64,000 nt of DNA, from contig CAXXJI010000003.1 of the NCBI GenBank assembly GCA_963666035.2, forward strand, positions 248,001 to 312,000, read 5' to 3'. The notes under the pieces are model-generated. The model ran no database searches and was not told the origin of the DNA. It worked only from the letters and a program-made list of their open reading frames with translations. The DNA is from CALMFG01 sp963666035. Its GTDB lineage: Bacteria > Bacillota > Clostridia > Christensenellales > CALMFG01. Shown here in pieces: positions 1 to 10,273 of this stretch. The position numbers were made by a program, and so were the translations under genes. How positions within the stretch are numbered: the first letter of the stretch is position 1; the number at the start of each line of letters is the position of its first letter.

Positions 1-356
1 ACTGTGAACCAGACCAATCGCAGTATGCCGTGAAAGAGAATAACCTTCAAGTGTAATAGAAAAGCGTGGAGATCATCCGTATCTGCGCCGGAAAAAAGAA
101 ACAGAAAAAAAGCACTGATAAAGCAAAGGATAGCCCAGAAAAGAAAAAGTGAAGGATTTGAAACAATATTATAATACGCGGTTTTAAAAAACTCAATAAA
201 CACCGAATCGGTCTGCAAACCGGACTTGATCGTTATGATTGAGCTATAAAAAGCAAACGACCACACGGCTGTGATGACGGCGGTAACAACGATGGGAATA
301 AGAACAATTACGGAGAGTGCTAGGCTTGGGAAAAAATGAATTCTTTTACGCGACAT
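1..356 (-). CDS. Membrane protein, N-terminal part only (runs off left edge)
   Basis: An open frame begins with ATG at 356 and stays open to base 1, so 118 residues are visible and the C-terminus is missing. An AAGGAGAG ribosome site lies 8 bases upstream (363-370). The protein starts MSRKRIHFF, then has a hydrophobic stretch at about residues 10-40 and a second at about 76-95, so it is an integral membrane protein with a basic cytoplasmic N-terminus. I recognise no family motif. It could be a small permease subunit or a YesL-like protein, but that is a guess. It lies downstream of ilvB on the same strand and is separated from it by a terminator. Confidence 0.6.
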   Translation of the reverse strand, partial: MSRKRIHFFPSLALSVIVLIPIVVTAVITAVWSFAFYSSIITIKSGLQTDSVFIEFFKTAYYNIVSNPSLFLFWAILCFISAFFLFLFSGADTDDLHAFLLHLKVILFHGILRLVWFT

Positions 357-490
357 AGAGATCTCTCCTTAAAGAATGTATTATAAAATATTATAACACA
401 ACTAATTCTTAAAGCGAAAGTCATATTATGGCACCGTGTATGTTCTGACTTAAAATTACCATTGTATCGTAAGGGCTAATTTCAGAAATA

Positions 491-524
491 AAAAAAATGG
501 AGCATATATACTACGCTCCATTTT
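491..524 (-). terminator. Rho-independent terminator of the ilv-leu operon
   Basis: Read on the minus strand, AAAATGGAGC and GCTCCATTTT form a 10-bp stem followed by a T-rich run just after the ilvB stop codon. It ends the branched-chain amino acid operon. Confidence 0.85.
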
Positions 525-536
525 GTGATCTTTAGA

Positions 537-2198
537 TTATTCAGGATCGCTCATAATCAGCGTATCCAGCGAGTCTCCCGGGGGAACCATAGGCAAAACC
601 TTTTCGTTTTGATCGATCTGGCAATGCACCAAACATGCGCCCTGATAAGCGATCGCTTCCTTCAAAACGGACTCAACATCTGCTTCGGCATTGATCCTAA
701 AAGCTTTGATGCCGTATGCTTCGGCGATTTTAGCAAAATCCAGATTCATCATGGTGGTATGCGCATAACGTTCGTCGTAGAACATGGTCTGCCACTGACG
801 AACCATGCCGAGCGAATGATTATCCATAATAATCATTTTCAACGGAATACCGTATCGTACCAATGTGCTCATCTCGTTCATGTTCATCCGAAAGCTGCCG
901 TCGCCCGCCACGTTGATGACCTGCCGGTCAGGACAGCCAAACAGCGCGCCCATGGAAGCGCCAAAACCGTAACCCATGGTGCCAAGGCCGCCGGAGGTTA
1001 GGAAGGTTTGGCCTTTTTTAAACTTAAAGTACTGCGCCACCCACATCTGATGCTGGCCTACCTCGGTGGAGATAATGGCGTTGTCATCCACTAAATCGTC
1101 CAAGGTCTGTATGATATGCCGCGCCATATGACTTTTGGGGCGCTTGTTTAAGTCTTCGGTTTTCCACTCCTCAATCTGAGCGATCCAGTCGGGCCGCTTT
1201 TTCTCATCGAGTTTGGCGTTGATCTGCCCAAGCACATCTTTAATATCACCGATGATATGGTGATGCGTCGCGATGTTTTTGTTAACTTCGGCCGGATCAA
1301 TATCAATTTGCAGCACCTGTGCGTGCGGAGCGAATTTTTCCATCTTACCCACAACGCGGTCCGAAAAACGGGCACCGAGCACGACCAGCAGATCGCAGTT
1401 GGTAAAGCCCATATTGGAAGCCTTGGTGCCGTGCATACCCACCATGCCGGTAAACAGCGGGTCTCTTCCAGGGAAAGCGGGGATGCCCATCAACGAGCAA
1501 GCCACGGGGGATTCGCTCTTGTGTGCCAATTCCACCACTTCATCCTGTGCACCGCTGATCAGCGCGCCGCCGCCGCAGTAAATCATCGGCTGTTTGGCGT
1601 CGTTGATGAGGCTGACCGCATCCTGAATGGTTGCGGCATCCAACGGTTTACGTGGTGCCTTTTCAATTTTCGGCGCTTCAGAGAATTCACATTCCATTTT
1701 TGAGACATCCTTAGGGATATCAATCAGCACGGGGCCCGGACGGCCTTCATTGGCGATGCGAAACGCATTACGGATAATATCCGCTAAATCCCTAACGTCG
1801 CGCACAATATAGTTATGCTTAGTGATCGGCATGGTGATGCCGACGATATCGACTTCCTGAAAACTATCCCGCCCTAAGAGTCCGACGGGAACATTGCCTG
1901 TGATGGCCACCATCGGGATAGAATCCATATAGGCGGTTGCTATGCCTGTAACCAGGTTGGTGGCACCCGGGCCGGAAGTGGCAATACATACTCCGGTTTT
2001 GCCGGTTGCTCTGGCGTATCCGTCAGCCGCGTGAGAGGCCCCCTGTTCGTGCGAGGTCAGGATATGCCTGATTTTATCCTGGTTTTTATACAGTTCGTCG
2101 TAGATGTACAGAACCGCACCACCGGGAAACCCGAAAACGGTGTCCACGCCCTGTTCCAACAAACATTTAACCAATATTTCTGAACCAGATAATTTCAT
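537..2198 (-). CDS. ilvB: Acetolactate synthase large (catalytic) subunit
   Basis: This ThDP enzyme condenses pyruvate with pyruvate or 2-oxobutyrate, the first common step to Val, Leu and Ile. The 553 residues match the family length. The catalytic glutamate is in HEQGASHAADGYARA (about residue 51), and the C-terminal ThDP/Mg motif GDGSFRMN is followed by the expected asparagine in MDN. The start ATG has an AAAGGACGAGG ribosome site. It is the last gene of the operon, far from its regulatory subunit gene ilvN, which is first; the two are usually adjacent. Closely related ThDP enzymes such as glyoxylate carboligase are unlikely in this operon. Confidence 0.95.
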   Translation of the reverse strand: MKLSGSEILVKCLLEQGVDTVFGFPGGAVLYIYDELYKNQDKIRHILTSHEQGASHAADGYARATGKTGVCIATSGPGATNLVTGIATAYMDSIPMVAITGNVPVGLLGRDSFQEVDIVGITMPITKHNYIVRDVRDLADIIRNAFRIANEGRPGPVLIDIPKDVSKMECEFSEAPKIEKAPRKPLDAATIQDAVSLINDAKQPMIYCGGGALISGAQDEVVELAHKSESPVACSLMGIPAFPGRDPLFTGMVGMHGTKASNMGFTNCDLLVVLGARFSDRVVGKMEKFAPHAQVLQIDIDPAEVNKNIATHHHIIGDIKDVLGQINAKLDEKKRPDWIAQIEEWKTEDLNKRPKSHMARHIIQTLDDLVDDNAIISTEVGQHQMWVAQYFKFKKGQTFLTSGGLGTMGYGFGASMGALFGCPDRQVINVAGDGSFRMNMNEMSTLVRYGIPLKMIIMDNHSLGMVRQWQTMFYDERYAHTTMMNLDFAKIAEAYGIKAFRINAEADVESVLKEAIAYQGACLVHCQIDQNEKVLPMVPPGDSLDTLIMSDPE

Positions 2199-2241
2199 TT
2201 TCCTCGTCCTTTCAAAAGTATTAACCTTATTTTTCTGTTTT

Positions 2242-3330
2242 TTAAGCTAAGATATAGTCAACGATGGCTTTGCCCATCTCGACTGTGCCGATTGCTTTTT
2301 CGCCTTTTGCGGCAATATCGGCGGTTCTAAGTCCGTCGGTCAGCGCTTTTTGCACCGCCGTTTCCACAGCGTCTGCTTCGGCAGTCAGCCCAAGACTGAA
2401 TCGCAGTAGCATGGCCGCGGATAGAATGGTTGCCAGAGGATTCGCGAGGTTTTTACCCGCGATATCCGGCGCACTGCCGTGAACCGGCTCGAAAAGCCCA
2501 AATGTGCCTTCGGCCAGACTCGCGCTGGGCAGCATACCGATGGATCCGGTCACTGCGCCTGCGATGTCGCTTAAGATGTCGCCGAACATATTGCCGGTCA
2601 CCATCACATCAAACTGCTTGGGGTTTAAGGCAATCTGCATGGCCGCGTTGTCCACATACATGTGACTAAGCGCAACATCCGGATAATCCTTCGCCACACG
2701 TTCTACCACACTGCGCCAAAGACGACTGCTTTCCAAAACATTGGCTTTGTCCACATTGCAAAGTTTGTTTTTTCGAAGCTGCGCGGTTTTAAAGCCGACT
2801 CTGACGATGCGTTCAATCTCCATTTCGTTGTACAAAAGCGTATCCCAGGCGGCCTCGCCATGTTCGGTGTCCTTACGGCCGCGGGGGCCGAAGTACAGTC
2901 CGCCGGTCAGCTCGCGGATAACGATCATATCGATGCCGTCCGCCACCACGCGTTCCGCCAAGGGGCATGCGTTTTTCAGCTCATCAAACAGGATGGCCGG
3001 ACGCAGGTTGGCGTATAATCCAAGCTCAGCACGTAACTTTAGAAGACCAGCCTCGGGACGCATATGCCCGGGGAGGTCATTGAACTTGCCGCCGCTGACA
3101 GGGCCGCCCACCGCGCCCAGCAGTACAGCGTCTGCGCTTTTGCAGACATCCAGTGTGCTTTCGGGCATCGGGTCTTCCATCAGTTCAATGGCGGTACAAC
3201 CCGCCGGGGCTTCTTCGTATGTGAAGGTGTGTCCGAATTTCTTTGCGACAGCGCCGAGGACGTTCACTGCCTCGGCTACCACCTCCGGTCCAATATAGTC
3301 TCCGGGAAGGAGCGCAATTTTTGCTTCCAT
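2242..3330 (-). CDS. leuB: 3-isopropylmalate dehydrogenase
   Basis: LeuB performs NAD-dependent oxidative decarboxylation of 3-isopropylmalate to 2-oxoisocaproate in leucine synthesis. The 362 residues fit the family. Recognisable parts are the GDYIGPEV start region, the substrate-binding RELTGGLYFG segment and the metal-binding GNMFGDILSDIAG. It starts 4 bases after the leuD stop, so the two are translationally coupled. In an organism with CimA it may also act on 3-methylmalate for isoleucine synthesis, which is an inference from the neighbouring cimA. Confidence 0.95.
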   Translation of the reverse strand: MEAKIALLPGDYIGPEVVAEAVNVLGAVAKKFGHTFTYEEAPAGCTAIELMEDPMPESTLDVCKSADAVLLGAVGGPVSGGKFNDLPGHMRPEAGLLKLRAELGLYANLRPAILFDELKNACPLAERVVADGIDMIVIRELTGGLYFGPRGRKDTEHGEAAWDTLLYNEMEIERIVRVGFKTAQLRKNKLCNVDKANVLESSRLWRSVVERVAKDYPDVALSHMYVDNAAMQIALNPKQFDVMVTGNMFGDILSDIAGAVTGSIGMLPSASLAEGTFGLFEPVHGSAPDIAGKNLANPLATILSAAMLLRFSLGLTAEADAVETAVQKALTDGLRTADIAAKGEKAIGTVEMGKAIVDYILA

Positions 3331-3334
3331 CAGT

Positions 3335-3832
3335 CTATTTGCCCTCCCTGGATTGTTTTGCGTAATTCACCAAGCCGTCCGCCTGGATGATCTTCTGCAA
3401 GAAGTCCGGGAAGGGCTGAGCCTGGTAGGTTTCGTTTTTGGTGATATTTTTAATCTCGCCTGTTGTAAAATCCACTTCCACCTCATCGCCCGCCGAAAGG
3501 CCTTTGACCGCTTCCGGACATTCCAGAATAGGCAGGCCGGTATTGATGGAGTTTCTGAAAAAAATACGCGCGAACGAGTTTGCAATCACGCATCCCGCGC
3601 CACTCTTTTTGATAGCGATAGGGGCGTGTTCGCGGGAAGAACCGCAGCCGAAGTTGTCGCCGGCCACGATGACATCACCAGGTTGCACTTTTTTCACGTA
3701 GTCTTTGTCGATATCCTCCATGCAGTGGCTGGCAAGCTCGGCATGGTCGGAGGTGTTTAAAAACCTTGCGGGGATGATGACATCCGTGTCCACATGGTCG
3801 CCGTATTTAAAAACTTTTCCTTTGGTTTTCAT
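3335..3832 (-). CDS. leuD: 3-isopropylmalate dehydratase small subunit
   Basis: This is the swivel subunit of isopropylmalate isomerase. Its 165 residues are typical of the short LeuD type that pairs with a 419-residue LeuC. The signature GDNFGCGSSREHAP and the N-terminal YGDHVDTDVIIPARFL are present. It lies 15 bases downstream of leuC and 4 bases upstream of leuB. The LeuCD pair probably also isomerises citramalate, given cimA in the same operon. Confidence 0.95.
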   Translation of the reverse strand: MKTKGKVFKYGDHVDTDVIIPARFLNTSDHAELASHCMEDIDKDYVKKVQPGDVIVAGDNFGCGSSREHAPIAIKKSGAGCVIANSFARIFFRNSINTGLPILECPEAVKGLSAGDEVEVDFTTGEIKNITKNETYQAQPFPDFLQKIIQADGLVNYAKQSREGK

Positions 3833-3847
3833 GTCGTTATCCTCCCC

Positions 3848-5107
3848 TTACAGTTCTTCCGGAGAAGTGATCTCACCGGTGATGGCTGAAGCCGCCGCTA
3901 TATAAGGGCCGGCCAAGTAGACTTCACTGCCCGGATGGCCCATTCTACCCACAAAGTTGCGGTTGGTGGTGGCCACAGCGCGTTCGCCTTCGGCCAAGAT
4001 GCCCATGTGCCCGCCAAGGCAGGGACCGCAGGTGGGGGTACTGACGATACAGCCTGCGTCCACAAAGATGTCAAACAGACCTTCATGCAGCGCCTGCATA
4101 TAGATTTTCTGCGTAGCCGGTATGATGATCGCTCGCATACCTTTTTTCACATGACGGCCTTTAAAGATTTCCGCCGCTTGACGCAAGTCGGTGATATGCC
4201 CGTTGGTACAGGAACCGATCACTACCTGGTCAATCGCAACCCCTTTTGCTTCGGACACCGGACGGGTGTTTTCGGGCAGATGGGGGAAAGCGACCGTCAA
4301 AGGCACCTGACTCAAATCCACTTCAACCACTTGAGTATATTCCGCGTCTGCATCGGCTTCGTAGACTTTCGGGGCTTTCATCGCGTGTTCTTTTACGTAC
4401 GCCAGAGTTACATCGTCCACCGGAAAGATGCCGTTTTTGGCACCCGCCTCAATCGCCATATTGGCAATGGTGAAGCGGTCGTCGATGGTTAAATACTGAA
4501 TGCCGTCGCCAACGTATTCCATGGACTGGTACAGAGCGCCGTCCACACCGATGAGTCCGATAATGTGCAAAATAACGTCTTTGCCTTTGACATACTTGGA
4601 AGGCTTGCCAGTCAAAACAAATTTGATGGCCGACGGTACCTTAAACCAGGCTTTGCCGGTGGCCATGCCCGCCGCCATGTCGGTGGAACCGACACCGGTG
4701 GAAAATGCGCCGAGCGCACCGTAGGTGCAGGTGTGGCTGTCCGCGCCGATGACGAGATCGCCCGAGACGACCAGACCTTTTTCGGGCAGCAGTGCATGCT
4801 CGATGCCCATCTCGCCTACTTCGAAATAGTTGGTCACCTCATGTTTGTTTGCAAAGGTACGTACTTTTTTGGCTTGCTCGGCCGCCTTGATATCCTTGTT
4901 GGGTGTAAAATGGTCGGGCACGATGGCGACTTTGTCTTTATCAAACACGCCGTCCACATCCATTTTGTTAAATTCGTCGATGGCAACCGGGGTTGTGATA
5001 TCATTGCCTAATACGATATCCAGATCGCAGTTGACGAACTGTCCGGCCGTTACCGATGCTTCACCAGCATGCGCGGCCAGGATCTTTTGGGTCATTGTCA
5101 TTCCCAT
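3848..5107 (-). CDS. leuC: 3-isopropylmalate dehydratase large subunit
   Basis: This is the aconitase-family [4Fe-4S] subunit of isopropylmalate isomerase, 419 residues. Cluster ligands are in GSCTNGHITDLR and in TCGPCLGGHMG; the HTCTYGALG segment is also conserved. An AAGGAGGAG site precedes two possible ATG codons (5107 and 5101); the second, giving MTMTQKIL, is equally plausible. The short form is that of Clostridia and archaea, which also use it for methylmalate isomerisation. Confidence 0.95.
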   Translation of the reverse strand: MGMTMTQKILAAHAGEASVTAGQFVNCDLDIVLGNDITTPVAIDEFNKMDVDGVFDKDKVAIVPDHFTPNKDIKAAEQAKKVRTFANKHEVTNYFEVGEMGIEHALLPEKGLVVSGDLVIGADSHTCTYGALGAFSTGVGSTDMAAGMATGKAWFKVPSAIKFVLTGKPSKYVKGKDVILHIIGLIGVDGALYQSMEYVGDGIQYLTIDDRFTIANMAIEAGAKNGIFPVDDVTLAYVKEHAMKAPKVYEADADAEYTQVVEVDLSQVPLTVAFPHLPENTRPVSEAKGVAIDQVVIGSCTNGHITDLRQAAEIFKGRHVKKGMRAIIIPATQKIYMQALHEGLFDIFVDAGCIVSTPTCGPCLGGHMGILAEGERAVATTNRNFVGRMGHPGSEVYLAGPYIAAASAITGEITSPEEL

Positions 5108-5150
5108 ATCCTTAATGCTCCTCCTTATTAGATCAAAATATATTAAACTT

Positions 5151-6734
5151 TTATTCTTCGTCTTTCATTAGTTTGTATTCAATCGCATCGCACATCGCGG
5201 TGAGCGACGCTTCGATGACGTCGGATGAAACACCGAGCGTGGTCCAACTGGCGGTTTTGTCCGCCCATTCAATCATGACACGCACCATCGCATCGGTCTC
5301 ATGATAGCTGTCAAGCACACGCACTCGATAATCGGTAAGATGCAGGGTTTTCAGCTGGGGAAAGAACCGGGCCAACGCGGTGCGCAGCGCTTTATCCAGC
5401 GCATTGACCGGGCCGTTGCCTTCGGCTGCCGTGATGAAATCTTCACCGCTGACATTCACCTTGACCATCGCGTAAGCCTGCACACCATCGCTGTCGCCGT
5501 GCGCGGGTTCGTCGATGACCTTAAAATGATCCACCGCAAAATGGGGAGTAAAATCGCCCAAGTGCCGCTTGACCAACAGTTCAAAACTGCTTTCTGCGCC
5601 TTCAAAATGATAACCCTTGGCTTCCATGTTTTTCAGCTTTTCGATCAACGCTTTGGTTTCGGGTGCGCCTTTCTTCAAAGCGGGGAAGCGATCGGCCAGT
5701 TTGGCTACCAATGCGGTTTGGCCCGCAACTTCACTCAATAGGAAGGTGCGCTGGTTGCCCACCGCAGCGGGGTTGACATGCTCAAACGAATGGGATACTT
5801 TGTTGACGCCGTCAATATGCATACCCGCCTTGTGAGCAAAAGCGTCCGCGCCCACATAGGCCATCTTTTCGTCCAGCGCAATGTTGGCAATCTCGGCCGC
5901 TTCATGCGCACGCACGTACAAGTCTTTCATCTTCTCTTCCGGTATGCACGAAAAGCCCATCTTTAGCTGCAAGTTGCCGATGAGGGCGCTTAAATTCGCG
6001 TTGCCGCATCGTTCGCCGAAGCCTAAGAAAGTACCTTGTATATGTCTGGCGCCCGCTTCCACCGCCATCAGCGTATTGGCCACGGCCAGCTCACTGTCAT
6101 TATGCGTATGGATACCGATCAGTGTATCCGGATAGGTTTCCACCACATGCTTTGTCGCCTGGAATACGGCCGTGGGCATCGCGCCGCCGTTGGTTTCGCA
6201 GAGCGCCAGACAATCGGCGCCCGCATCTGCGGCGGCTTTCAACGTTTTCATCGCATATTCCGGATTGTTCTTGTATCCGTCAAAAAAGTGCTCGGCATCA
6301 TAGACCACTTCGAGACCTTTGTCTTTCATAAAGCGTACCGAGTCGTAGATCATCTCAAGATTTTGTTCCAGCGTGGCACCCAACACTTCGGTGACATGCA
6401 GGTCCCAAGACTTGCCGAAGATGGTGACCGCCGGTGTGCCTGCCGAAAGCAGGTCAGCCAGACCGGGGTCGTCTTCCGCACTCGTGTTTTTACGACGCGT
6501 GGAACCAAAGGCTGTCAGTCGCGCATGTTTAAGATCGGAAGGATTCACCTGCTCAAAAAATGCGCGTTCTTTGGGGTTGCTCGCCGGGTTGCCGGCTTCA
6601 ATATAATCGATCCCGATTTCATCCAAAAGGTGCATCATATTGATGCGATCCTGAGTTGAAAACGTGATGCCCCTGGCCTGCGCGCCATCGCGCAAGGTGG
6701 AATCTAAAACCCAAATTTTATTGTTTGATGCCAA
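5151..6734 (-). CDS. cimA: (R)-citramalate synthase
   Basis: CimA condenses pyruvate with acetyl-CoA to citramalate and so gives threonine-independent isoleucine synthesis. The HMGL-like TIM barrel starts with WVLDSTLRDGAQ, and the metal-binding HTHNDSELAVAN and GFGERCGNANL follow. The C-terminal third is the LeuA-type allosteric domain, so feedback control is likely. A longer frame from TTG at 6779 would overlap leuA. I chose TTG at 6734 (527 residues, MASNNKIWVL) because GAGGTGA lies about 5 bases upstream; GTG at 6743 is an alternative. It follows leuA closely and resembles it distantly. Confidence 0.9.
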   Translation of the reverse strand: MASNNKIWVLDSTLRDGAQARGITFSTQDRINMMHLLDEIGIDYIEAGNPASNPKERAFFEQVNPSDLKHARLTAFGSTRRKNTSAEDDPGLADLLSAGTPAVTIFGKSWDLHVTEVLGATLEQNLEMIYDSVRFMKDKGLEVVYDAEHFFDGYKNNPEYAMKTLKAAADAGADCLALCETNGGAMPTAVFQATKHVVETYPDTLIGIHTHNDSELAVANTLMAVEAGARHIQGTFLGFGERCGNANLSALIGNLQLKMGFSCIPEEKMKDLYVRAHEAAEIANIALDEKMAYVGADAFAHKAGMHIDGVNKVSHSFEHVNPAAVGNQRTFLLSEVAGQTALVAKLADRFPALKKGAPETKALIEKLKNMEAKGYHFEGAESSFELLVKRHLGDFTPHFAVDHFKVIDEPAHGDSDGVQAYAMVKVNVSGEDFITAAEGNGPVNALDKALRTALARFFPQLKTLHLTDYRVRVLDSYHETDAMVRVMIEWADKTASWTTLGVSSDVIEASLTAMCDAIEYKLMKDEE

Positions 6735-6748
6735 AATACTCACCTCGT

Positions 6749-8248
6749 CTACTGTGCCCGGTTCAATGCATCCAGACAAGCCCGGATGCTGGATTCGATG
6801 ATGTCGGTGGAAACGCCGCGTCCTTTGTAGCTCCTGTCGCCAATCTCCATGGTGACATCCACCATGCCCATCGCGTCCTCGCCTTCGGTTACTGCGTTGA
6901 TGCGGTAGGTCTGCAACTTAAAGGATTTGCCTGAAATCTGCTCAATCACTTTGAATGCCGCATCCACCGGACCGTCGCCGGTCGCTTGATCTGCTCTGAT
7001 CTTGCCGTCCAGAGACAATGCCACTTCGGCACGCGATTCAATCATATTCCCGCTGGTGATTTCAAACCGTTCCAAACGGTAGAATTGCGATTCGGTATGC
7101 GTGGCTTCACTGACCAACGCTTCCAGATCACGGTCATCCACGTTCTTTTTGGTGTCGCACAGTTTTTTAAATTCGTCAAATACACTGGACAGCGTTTCGG
7201 GATTCAAATGATAACCCATACTGGACAAACGGTCGGCCAGTGCGTGCTTGCCGCTGTGTTTGCCAAGCACCATCTTGTTGCCCGAAATCCCCACGCTCTC
7301 CGGGGTCATTATCTCATATGTCATTCGGTTTGCCAACACGCCGTGCTGGTGGATGCCGGCTTCGTGCGCAAAGGCGTTTTCGCCGACGATCGCTTTGTTC
7401 ACCTGCACCGGCTGTCCTGTGGTGCTGGAAACCATCCGGCTGGTGGGGTAGATCTGTTGGGTGACGATATTGTGCTCGGCCTGATATAAGTCTTTTCGTG
7501 TGGTCAGAGCCATCACAATTTCTTCCAAGCTGGCGTTGCCAGCTCGCTCACCCAGCCCGTTGATGGTGCATTCCACCTGCGCCGCGCCCGCCGCCACCGA
7601 AGCCAGAGAATTGGCTACGGCCAAGCCAAGATCGTTGTGGCAGTGCACCGAGATGATCACGTTTTCAATTCCCTTGACGTTTTTCTTGATGTGTTCAATG
7701 ATTGCCGCCATTTCGGTCGGAGTGCTGTAGCCCACGGTATCCGGGATGTTTAAAACATCCGCGCCGTTCTCCACCGCCGCTTCCAACACCTGACATAAAA
7801 AGCCCAGGTCGGAACGGCTGGCATCCTCGGCCGAGAACTCCACATAACCGCAAAGATTCTTAGCATAGGCTACCATTTCAGCGGTGCGGGTCAAGACCTG
7901 CTCACGCGTCATTTTCAGTTTGTGTTCCATATGGATATCACTGGTTGCAATAAACGTATGAATCATGGGATGCACAGCACCCTTGACTGCTTCGTATGCA
8001 CGGTCGATATCCGCTTTCACGGCACGGGCCAAGGAAGCGACGATGGGTTTTTTCACCGCCGCGGCCACTGCCTGTACCGATTCAAAATCGCCGGGGGAGG
8101 CGATGGCAAACCCCGCCTCGATGATATCCACGCCCAGCTTTTCCAGCTGGCGTGCCACTCGGACTTTATCGGAAATATTCATACTGCAACCCGGCGCTTG
8201 TTCTCCGTCGCGCAAAGTTGTGTCGAATATTCTAACTGTTTTTTTCAC
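6749..8248 (-). CDS. leuA: 2-isopropylmalate synthase
   Basis: LeuA condenses 2-oxoisovalerate with acetyl-CoA, the committed step to leucine. The barrel opens with RIFDTTLRDGEQAPG and carries HCHNDLGLAVAN and GLGERAGNASLEE. The C-terminal regulatory domain is present (about residue 390 onward), so leucine feedback is expected. The frame is open to TTG at 8275, but GTG at 8248 (MKKTVRIF, 499 residues) sits just after GTGAGGAG and gives the usual N-terminus. It lies 53 bases after ilvC. Confidence 0.94.
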   Translation of the reverse strand: MKKTVRIFDTTLRDGEQAPGCSMNISDKVRVARQLEKLGVDIIEAGFAIASPGDFESVQAVAAAVKKPIVASLARAVKADIDRAYEAVKGAVHPMIHTFIATSDIHMEHKLKMTREQVLTRTAEMVAYAKNLCGYVEFSAEDASRSDLGFLCQVLEAAVENGADVLNIPDTVGYSTPTEMAAIIEHIKKNVKGIENVIISVHCHNDLGLAVANSLASVAAGAAQVECTINGLGERAGNASLEEIVMALTTRKDLYQAEHNIVTQQIYPTSRMVSSTTGQPVQVNKAIVGENAFAHEAGIHQHGVLANRMTYEIMTPESVGISGNKMVLGKHSGKHALADRLSSMGYHLNPETLSSVFDEFKKLCDTKKNVDDRDLEALVSEATHTESQFYRLERFEITSGNMIESRAEVALSLDGKIRADQATGDGPVDAAFKVIEQISGKSFKLQTYRINAVTEGEDAMGMVDVTMEIGDRSYKGRGVSTDIIESSIRACLDALNRAQ

Positions 8249-8301
8249 TTGCTCCTCACTTTCTGTAAAAAACAAGAACCGACTTTATGCCTCTTCAGTG
8301 C

Positions 8302-9300
<999 letters not shown>

Positions 9301-9343
9301 TTTATTCACCTCATAAAATATTATTGATTATTATTTTGTTTCT

Positions 9344-9854
9344 TTAAGATTCCTGATCGATCAGCCGTTTATCGCCTGCGGCGAGGCCGACAAGTCCGGT
9401 TCTGGCCACTTCCGCCACATCCAGCTTGTAGAGTTTCTTCAAGCTCTCGTCCACGTGTTGGTAAGAGCCGGTAATCTGGACAGTTATGGTCTCTTCGCCC
9501 ATATCGATAATGGTTGCGCCGATTTCGTTGACCACATCCATCACCGGTTGTCTTTTTTCGTCTTTCGCATACATTTTGATGAGCGCGACATCGCCGAGCG
9601 AAGCGCTGGCTTCATCGAGCAGCATGACTTTTTTGACGACTTCCTGTTTCTCCAGTTGTTTCATGATCTGTTCAACCGTTGCAGCGTCACCGGTACACAG
9701 TACGGTCATGCGGGAAATTCCGCTTTGCTCTGTGCAGCTGACCGTGAGTGCTGTTGATGTTGTAACCTCTTCGGCTGAAAAGTCCGGATATTCGGGTGAG
9801 TACGCCCGGGTGGTTCTCCACCAATACCGAAATTACATTTCTTTTCATCACCAT
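9344..9854 (-). pseudogene. ilvN: Acetolactate synthase small (regulatory) subunit, single-base frameshift
   Basis: The two halves of a normal IlvN lie in different frames. The first half, from ATG 9854 (or 9848), reads MKRNVISVLVENHPGVLTR and on to GYNINS, the ACT domain that binds valine. After about 9749 the correct sequence (LTVSCTEQSGISRMTVLCTG, and so on to the C-terminus) continues only in another frame. One extra A at about 9749 explains the break. Repairing it gives about 169 residues, the family length. It could be a sequencing or assembly error or a real mutation that leaves IlvB without feedback control. An AAGGAG site precedes ATG 9854. It is the first gene after the T-box. Confidence 0.85.
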
Positions 9855-9884
9855 TGATCTCCTTTTCTTAATGGTTAATATAAA

Positions 9885-10176
9885 CAAAAAACCCCATCTC
9901 AACATATAATATGTAGAGACGGGGATTATTTCCTCGCGGTACCACTCTAATTGCTTTTTAACAAAAGCCTCTTAAATTAAACGCTAACACGTTCTACGCC
10001 GATAACGGGACGACCCGACTGTATCTACTCGCGCTTTTTAAGTTAAAAACCGCTTTCGGCACAACAGCTCCGGAGTGAGTTTGCTGTTTCGGGCATACTA
10101 CCGATTTGCACCAACCATCGGCTCTCTACAAGTACTTTCCCGACGCTTGAATTCTCCATCAACGCCTTTGAATTGT
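9885..10176 (-). promoter_or_regulatory. T-box leader (tRNA-sensing riboswitch), probably tRNA-Leu
   Basis: Read on the minus strand, the leader contains the conserved T-box AGAGTGGTACCGCGAGG (9932-9948), just before a terminator and ilvN. About 200 bases of structured Stem I sequence lie upstream. The likely specifier is CTC (Leu) at 10079-10077, in the context AAA-CTC-ACTCCGGAG, the same codon known for the Bacillus ilv-leu leader. Uncharged tRNA would stabilise the antiterminator and let the operon be read. T-box identity is clear; the specifier assignment is by eye and less certain. Confidence 0.92.
9886..9924 (-). terminator. T-box attenuator terminator
   Basis: On the minus strand CCCCGTCTC pairs with GAGATGGGG across an AT-rich loop that also pairs, followed by TTTTTTG. 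It lies directly after the T-box and before ilvN, the position expected for the conditional terminator. Confidence 0.88.
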
Positions 10177-10181
10177 TAAGT

Positions 10182-10210
10182 AGTATATCAAAGCAGTCCA
10201 CCCATGTCAA
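10182..10210 (-). promoter_or_regulatory. Sigma-A promoter of the ilv-leu operon
   Basis: On the minus strand TTGACA (10210-10205) and TATACT (10187-10182) are separated by 17 bases. Transcription would start near 10175, at the head of the T-box leader. Confidence 0.85.
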
Positions 10211-10273
10211 TAGAAAATTCGCTTAATTACGCGCGGATAAATGTTTTATTACAATATATATGAATATATGGGT

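Noticed and set aside
525..1001. Plus-strand open frame opposite ilvB (158 codons)
   Set aside because: It is a shadow of ilvB, with no ribosome site and no recognisable protein.
9740..9760. Programmed frameshift in ilvN
   Set aside because: No slippery heptamer or stimulatory structure is visible, and IlvN is not known to need one; a point insertion explains it.
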